From assembly GCA_041441555.1 (NCBI GenBank), contig JASDSW010000097.1:1-40404 (forward strand): DNA of 40,404 nt, given 5' to 3'. This DNA is from Pseudaeromonas sp041441555. Its GTDB lineage: Bacteria > Pseudomonadota > Gammaproteobacteria > Enterobacterales > Aeromonadaceae. The notes below the pieces were generated by a model. It was given only the letters and a program-made list of their open reading frames with translations, had not been told where the DNA came from and made no database searches. Of this stretch, positions 36,101 through 40,404 are shown in pieces. The position numbers and the translations under genes are program-made. Position 1 is the stretch's first letter; every line of letters starts with the position of its first letter.

Positions 36101-36657
36101 AGCAGTGGCTGCTGGATGTGCTGGCCGCCGAGCTGCAGCCCGGGCTGGCGCTGCGTGATGTGCCGGCTTCGCGCTGCCTGGCGGAGATGGAGTTTCTGTT
36201 GCCGATGGCGCCGTTGGCGGCCGAGCGGCTCAATGGGGTGTTGCAGCGCCACGATCCGCTGTCACGCCAGGCGCCGCCGCTGCATTTTTCCACCCTGCAG
36301 GGGATGCTCAAGGGGTTCATGGATCTGGTGTTTGAACATCAGGGGCGCTTCTATGTGCTCGATTACAAGTCCAACTATCTGGGCGACAGCCCCGAGGCCT
36401 ATGGTCCCGAGGCGCTGGCGACGGCCATGATCCAGCACAGATACGATCTGCAGTACCAGCTCTATACCTTGGCGTTGCACCGCTATCTGGCCAGTCGTCT
36501 GCCCGACTACGACTATGAGCGCCACGTCGGCGGCGTCTTTTATCTGTTTTTACGCGGCATGCAGGCCGGTGGGGCGCAGGGGGTCTTCGCGACGCGCCCG
36601 AGCCTTGCCTTGATCAGCGAACTGGATCGGCTGTTTGCCGGAGAGGAAAACCCATGA
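33112..36657 (+). CDS. recB: Exodeoxyribonuclease V, RecB subunit
   Basis: RecB is the 3'-5' helicase and sole nuclease of RecBCD. The 1181-residue protein has Walker A ASAGTGKTYT near residues 20-29, UvrD-like helicase motifs (DEFQDTDPQQYRIF, GDPKQAIYGFRGAD, ETNFRST, VVTIHKSKGLQYPLV, LLYVALTRG) and a C-terminal RecB nuclease domain with the metal-binding D...DYKSN motif in MDLVFEHQGRFYVLDYKSN. ATG 33112 overlaps the recC stop (ATGA) with GAGGAGG as its ribosome binding site. It ends with another ATGA overlap into recD. Confidence 0.96.
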   Translation: MSQILNILTFPLRQERLIEASAGTGKTYTITGLYLRLLLGHGDADCGFGGATPLPLPVDKILVVTFTEAATEELRGRILARIREARRAFEAGSSSDPLLADLLHACGERELATRLLLTAERQMDEAAIYTIHGFCQRMLKRNAFESGSLFDTEFVSDDGRLRFEAVADFWRQHCYGVSLSLARAIRRHWAEPAALLQDLAPHLATPDLLCLGATPLVTPGGEPESWQQYHEAILQRIEAFKAQWRQAASDLEPLIAGSGVDKRSYSSKNLPNWLAQVGAWAQETTEDYRLCDKLERFSQATLLAKSPKGNPPEHPLFVAVDELLAQTLDIRARVLIEALTEVRERIQQAKQRQQLLAFDDLLSGLAQALEGPTGELLAERIRELYPVAMIDEFQDTDPQQYRIFSRLYVGQASCGLYLIGDPKQAIYGFRGADIFTYIQAKAQVAAHYTLETNFRSTQALVDGVNGLFAQSSAPFVYDQAIPFEPVRAKGKPDGFTLQGAPVPPLPWCAPNGDEPMASGAYRQRLAAACAAQIHQWLTDDGARLGDEPLQPGDIAILVRTGSEAAAVRRALRQLGIGSVYLSNRDSVLASQEAQDLWRLLEACLAPSDEIKVRSVMATALLGWSAAQLAALNQDELRWEALVEQFRDCARLWQKQGVLPMVRHFLFHHQIPARLLSEPEGERRLTDLLHVAELLQQAAATLPGEHALLRWLREQLESPDGNADEQKLRLESERRLVQVVTIHKSKGLQYPLVLLPFIADWRPAQLARYHTDDGVVWDPNKGKEALALAEQERLAEDVRLLYVALTRGIYLTWLGVAELKSNKAQCPSALRYLLCGAEADGETTPLVARLSALQAQIPGLAGWPIPAWPQELYQASQSVPIERAVRHFSRPLERNWWVTSYSALSAQGTGTHKATPAVASAPTVSAPSAASGGVDAAGFDRFNFPRGARPGTFLHGLFEGLDFAIEPGAALSDWIDERLAGVTLATDWQAEPWRPVLQQWLLDVLAAELQPGLALRDVPASRCLAEMEFLLPMAPLAAERLNGVLQRHDPLSRQAPPLHFSTLQGMLKGFMDLVFEHQGRFYVLDYKSNYLGDSPEAYGPEALATAMIQHRYDLQYQLYTLALHRYLASRLPDYDYERHVGGVFYLFLRGMQAGGAQGVFATRPSLALISELDRLFAGEENP

Positions 36658-38741
36658 TGGATTTAAGCGGTGATGCATTGCTGCCCCGGCAGGCGGCTGC
36701 CTGGCAAACATTGAGCCTCTCTCCGGTGTGGCGCCCTATCGATCGGGAGCTGGCGCAGTTTCTGTTGCGGCTCAATGGCCGGCTGGGGGGGGCCGATGAA
36801 CCGGCGTTGGCTCTGTGTATCGCGCTGCTGAGTCATGAGCTGGGGGAGGGGGATGTCTGCCTGGCGCTGGCGCGCATCCCCGAGCGACTGGCGACCCTGG
36901 GGGTTCAGGATGGGCTGGCGAGCCTGGGCGATCTGCAGACTCTGGCGGCCCGCTTGCGGGCCCTGCCGCTGGTGAGTGATGGCCGGGATGGCCGGGCCCT
37001 GCCCCTGGTGCTCGATGATGATCGCCTCTATCTGGCGCGCTACCACGCCTTTGAGACTCAGGTGGCCGACTGGCTGCGACAGGCGTGCCAACCCCAGAGC
37101 ACGCCAGTTGTCGATCCGGTCGCGCTCGCGACTCGTCTCGAGCGGCTGTTTCAACCCGAGCCGAGTGCCCTGCTCGATGCCTGGCGGCAGACGAGTGGTA
37201 CGGCCGAGGCGTGTGCGGCCTTCGCCCGCCAATGGCTGGATGTGCGTGACGAGGTGACCCTCGATTGGACGGCCTTGGCCGAGCTGCTCAACGGCTGCAA
37301 TGAAGCAAGCCTGCTGGCCTCTCTGGCGGCCTGGTTACCGGCCAGCGCCTGCTTCAACGGACAGAAGCTGGCGGTGGCGACCGCCTGCTCCGGGCGCTTC
37401 ACCCTGATCTCCGGTGGCCCGGGGACCGGCAAGACCACGACGGTCGCGCGTCTGCTGGCCCTGTTGCAACAACAGGCGCTGGGTCGGGACGATGGCGAGC
37501 CGCTGCTGATCCGGCTGGCGGCGCCGACGGGTAAGGCGGCGGCGCGGCTCACCGAATCGCTGGGACGGGCGCTGGATGAGTTACAGGCGAGGCTGGGCTC
37601 TGAGCTGCTGGCGCACTTGCCCCGACAGGCCAGCACCCTGCATCGTCTGCTGGGGGTGATCCCTGGCAGTCATGAGTTCCGTCATCATGCTAACAATCCG
37701 CTGGCGCTCGATCTGCTGGTGGTGGATGAGGCCTCGATGGTCGACTTGCCGATGATGGCGCGCCTGCTGGCCGCGTTGCCGCCTGCGGCGCGGCTGATCC
37801 TGTTGGGGGATAAGGATCAGTTGGCCTCGGTCGAGGCGGGAGCCGTGCTGGGGGATATCTGTGCTCTGTTGCGTGCTCCGCTCACCGAGGAGCAACGGAG
37901 TTGGCTGCAGGCGGTCACCGGCTATCCGTTGCCGGCCGAAGGGGAGGGAGAGGCCCATCCGGTGCGCGATCGCCTCTGCTGGTTGCAAAAGAGCTGGCGC
38001 TTTCATGCCGGCTCCGGGATCGGCCAGTTGGCGGCCGCCGTCAATCGGGGCGATGGCCGGGCTTTGACTCGACTGTTTGGCGGTGACTATCCGGATATAG
38101 CGCTGCATGAAGGCGATGAGCGTCGTGCCTTGCTGTTGCAACGGGTGAGCGACGGCTATGCCGACTATCTGCAACTGGTGCAGGTGTCGGTGGATGAAAC
38201 GGCGGTTCGCGCCGTGCTGCAGGCCTTCAACCGTCTGCGGGTGCTCTGTGCCCTGCGCGAAGGCGAGTGGGGCGTGGCTGGCTTGAATGAGGCAATCCAG
38301 AGTGCCTTGATGCGGCAGGGCTGGTTGCAGGTGGCGGGGGAGTGGTACGTCGGCCGCCCCGTGATGATAGTGCGCAACGACCACGCCCTGGGTCTCTACA
38401 ATGGCGATATCGGCATCGCCGCCCATGATGGTGAACGGCTGCGCGTCTGGTTTGAACTGCCCGATGGCCAGGTGCGAGGTTTTCTGCCCAGCCGACTACC
38501 GGAGCATGAGACCGCCTTTGCCTTGACGGTCCACAAGTCCCAGGGATCCGAGTTTGCCCACACCCTGTTGGTGTTGCCGGATCAGGATAATCCGGTGCTG
38601 ACGCGCGAGCTGCTCTATACCGGCATCACCCGCGCCAAACAGCGCCTCGATCTGTTTGCGCCGTTGCCGCTCTTGCAGCGCGCCATGGCTAAGCGCACAG
38701 AACGCTCCAGTGGTCTGACGCGAATGCTGTTGCGTCCCTGA
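36654..38741 (+). CDS. recD: Exodeoxyribonuclease V, RecD subunit
   Basis: RecD is the 5'-3' SF1B helicase of RecBCD. The 695-residue protein has Walker A GGPGTGKTTT (about residues 256-265), Walker B LLVVDEASMVDLPMM, LLGDKDQLASVEAG, and the C-terminal ALTVHKSQGSEF and YTGITRAK motifs. It is longer than E. coli RecD (608), largely in the N-terminal RecB-contacting region and a loop after the helicase core. The start ATG 36654 overlaps the recB stop; a second ATG follows at 36657. The ATGA junctions at both ends of recB imply tightly coupled synthesis of the three subunits. Confidence 0.95.
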   Translation: MMDLSGDALLPRQAAAWQTLSLSPVWRPIDRELAQFLLRLNGRLGGADEPALALCIALLSHELGEGDVCLALARIPERLATLGVQDGLASLGDLQTLAARLRALPLVSDGRDGRALPLVLDDDRLYLARYHAFETQVADWLRQACQPQSTPVVDPVALATRLERLFQPEPSALLDAWRQTSGTAEACAAFARQWLDVRDEVTLDWTALAELLNGCNEASLLASLAAWLPASACFNGQKLAVATACSGRFTLISGGPGTGKTTTVARLLALLQQQALGRDDGEPLLIRLAAPTGKAAARLTESLGRALDELQARLGSELLAHLPRQASTLHRLLGVIPGSHEFRHHANNPLALDLLVVDEASMVDLPMMARLLAALPPAARLILLGDKDQLASVEAGAVLGDICALLRAPLTEEQRSWLQAVTGYPLPAEGEGEAHPVRDRLCWLQKSWRFHAGSGIGQLAAAVNRGDGRALTRLFGGDYPDIALHEGDERRALLLQRVSDGYADYLQLVQVSVDETAVRAVLQAFNRLRVLCALREGEWGVAGLNEAIQSALMRQGWLQVAGEWYVGRPVMIVRNDHALGLYNGDIGIAAHDGERLRVWFELPDGQVRGFLPSRLPEHETAFALTVHKSQGSEFAHTLLVLPDQDNPVLTRELLYTGITRAKQRLDLFAPLPLLQRAMAKRTERSSGLTRMLLRP

Positions 38742-38965
38742 ACCAACCAACGGATTCCAGTTGGTCGTGGTGTTGGTCGTTTGTCTACACTGCAATTGGC
38801 GATGCTTTGTTGGGCCGGCTGTGTGGCAGGACACACTCTCGAGCCTGAATGCAGCAGGCTGGCTCACTCTTTGTATATACTGAAAGCGCTTGCAAAACCT
38901 TCGTCGGCTCTCGCAGTGGAGGTGTACTTCCACCTGTTCGACATAATAAATTAAGGAAATCCGTG

Positions 38966-40352
38966 ATGACTCTTTCAATAGTCCAACGCATCAAGGCGGG
39001 CTTTGCGCTGCTGTTGTTGCTGTTGCTGATCTTAGGTGGCATCAGTTATCTGCAGACGACCGGTATTCACAACAAGCTGAAACTGGTGACCTAGCAGGCT
39101 ACACCGCTGGCCATGACGACCACCCGGCTGCGCGAGGCCTTGCTGCTCGGCAACCGTTACACCCTGGCCCATCTGAGTAGTTGGCAGGTCAGTGCCTTGC
39201 CGCCGCTGCGTCAGCAATATGAGCAGAGCAAGCAGCTCTACATTGAACAGCTCAAGCAGATGGCAGGGTTTGATCTGCAAGAGAGTGCCAAGTCGCGTCT
39301 GTCGACGGTACAACGGCAGGCGGATCTGGTGTTTGTGACCGCCGAGAAGATGATGAGTCTGCACGAGCAACAGGTGCAGCTGGAAGCCAATTTGACCACC
39401 ATGCGGCATGAGTTCTTGCGTCTGGATGACTCCTACCGCTCGGCGGCCAACCTGCTGTTGCAATTTACCTCGAGCAAGCGTTCGCTGCACAACAAGGCGG
39501 AGTTGATCACCAGCGGTATCGCCCGGGATATCCGCCAACTGCAACGGACCGATGAGAAAACGGATCTGCCGGAGTTGGAGAAGGTGCTGGCCAAGGATAT
39601 CGAGATGGCCAGCAAGCGTCTGGAAATCATCGTGGTGCCGGATGATGTGAAGCAGCGTTTCAGCCGCAACGTGGAGCGTCTGAAGAAGCTGGCCTTTGGG
39701 GCTCAGGGATTGATCCAGGCCATGCAACAGGATCAGAAGCTGACTCAGGAGCTGCTGGCTACTCAGGAACAGCTGCAGTCGCTCTCCAATCAGGTAAACC
39801 AGGAGCTGCAGGCGCTAATCGATATCACCGATCAGAGAGTCCAGGCTGATAAGGCCGGGGCGGCCTCGGCGGTGCAGAACGCCATCTTCTGGATTGTTCT
39901 GGTTTCTGCCATTTCGGCCGGGGTGGCAGTGCTGGTGGCCTGGAGCTTGGCACGCAGCATTCAAAGGCCGTTGCAGCTGTTTGACAAGGAGCTGGCCCTG
40001 ATGGCGCAGGGCGATATGACGCGCCGGATCAACTATCGTAGTCAGGATGAGTTTGGTGCCTTGTCGCGCTCACTGGATCAACTGGCGAGCAACACCGATA
40101 CCCTGCTGGTGGAGATCCACAAGGGGTCGCAACATCTGGTTGCCGAGACGGAGCGGACCGCGCAGATCAGTGAACGAGCCATGGCCCGAGTCCAGGATCA
40201 GAAGAGTCAGACCGATCAGGTGGCCGCCGCCATCACCGAACTGGAGGTCAGCGCCACCGAGGTGGCCCGCTCTACGGAAAATACCCGCCATCAGCTGGAT
40301 CAGGCCAACGATGATACCCAGCAGAGTCGCAATCTGGTGGTGAACAATCGCC
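38966..40352 (+). pseudogene. Methyl-accepting chemotaxis protein, doubly disrupted
   Basis: The gene starts at ATG 38966 (AAGGA 8 bases upstream) with a first membrane helix (FALLLLLLLILGGISYL). Codon 43 is TAG (39092-39094); the same frame then runs on through a helical periplasmic sensor, a second membrane helix (IFWIVLVSAISAGVAVLVAW), a HAMP domain (RSIQRPLQLFDKELALMAQGD) and the start of the methylation/signalling helices. At 40353, about 462 codons in, it is cut by an IS50 end, so the CheA/CheW-binding hairpin is missing. Translation could restart at ATG 39113 but would lack the first helix. Intact relatives transmit ligand signals to the flagellar motor. Confidence 0.88.
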
Positions 40353-40404
40353 CTGTCTCTTGATCAGATCTTGATCCCCTGCGCCATCAGATCCTTGGCG
40401 GCAA
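40353..40404 (-). mobile_element. IS50 (Tn5) inside end
   Basis: Bases 40353-40371 are exactly the 19-bp IS50 inside end, CTGTCTCTTGATCAGATCT. The following 33 bases match, from memory, the IS50 interior next to it in Tn5. The chemoreceptor sequence stops precisely at the first base of the end, as after transposition. The element continues beyond the window, so the other end and the 9-bp target duplication cannot be seen. Confidence 0.93.
40364..40404 (-). CDS. tnp: IS50 transposase, C-terminal fragment
   Basis: Reading leftward, the last 12 sense codons give AAKDLMAQGIKI followed by TGA, the C-terminus of Tn5 transposase. The stop codon lies inside the inside-end sequence, as in authentic IS50. 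The rest of the gene is outside the window. Whether this is IS50R (active) or IS50L (truncated product) depends on a base further in. Confidence 0.88.
   Translation of the reverse strand, partial: AAKDLMAQGIKI

Noticed and set aside
40353..40404. Transposase-kit mosaic end (sequencing adapter)
   Set aside because: Bases 9-19 of the end read GATCAGATCT-like inside-end sequence rather than the mosaic ATACACATCT, and native IS50 interior follows.

Overview
The window looks like about 40.4 kb of a GC-rich gammaproteobacterial chromosome. An Aeromonas-like organism fits best: protein sequences are close to enteric and Vibrio orthologues (RF2, LysS, NirB, Hcp, RecBCD, YnfL/YnfM), GC is high, and an intergenic palindromic repeat recurs. 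Genus is inferred from protein resemblance, not proven. It is a draft: ten Ns lie at 13197-13206, and the right end runs into the inside end of IS50 (Tn5).

Layout. 1-3.3 kb: prfB, with its programmed +1 frameshift, and lysS, followed by two tandem terminators. 3.5-10.7 kb: a MATE efflux pump, an orphan periplasmic binding protein, ovoA (ovothiol synthesis), an exported EEP-family phosphodiesterase, and a translationally coupled cupin/Gfo-Idh-MocA pair preceded by three 15-bp tandem repeats. 10.7-13.3 kb: the divergent ynfL (LysR)/ynfM (MFS) pair, then an assembly gap whose far side repeats the ynfM 3' end. 13.3-14.9 kb: an orphan DUF900-type hydrolase and a small membrane protein.

14.9-23.1 kb (minus strand) is a nitrogen-oxide block: hcp-hcr (hybrid cluster protein and its reductase), nirBD (cytoplasmic NADH-nitrite reductase), nirC (nitrite channel) and cobA (SUMT, first step of the siroheme needed by NirB). 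Upstream of hcp lie a near-consensus sigma-54 promoter and three GT-N7-AC inverted repeats of NorR type. A complete norR is at 27.6-29.1 kb, so the NO sensor and a strong candidate target are in the same window. Between them are a second orphan binding protein, a divergent LysR/MFS pair and an Old Yellow Enzyme reductase downstream of norR.

29.6-38.7 kb: recC-recB-recD overlap by 4 bp at each junction and lack the ptrA found between recC and recB in E. coli. 38.9-40.4 kb: a chemoreceptor gene broken twice, by an in-frame amber codon and by an IS50 inside end that starts exactly at 40353.

The most notable non-gene structures are (i) the hcp control region and (ii) a roughly 110-bp repeat family (three copies) that can fold into a three-way junction, with outer arms that differ in sequence between copies but still pair. 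No rRNA, tRNA, CRISPR array, phage or defence island was recognised.
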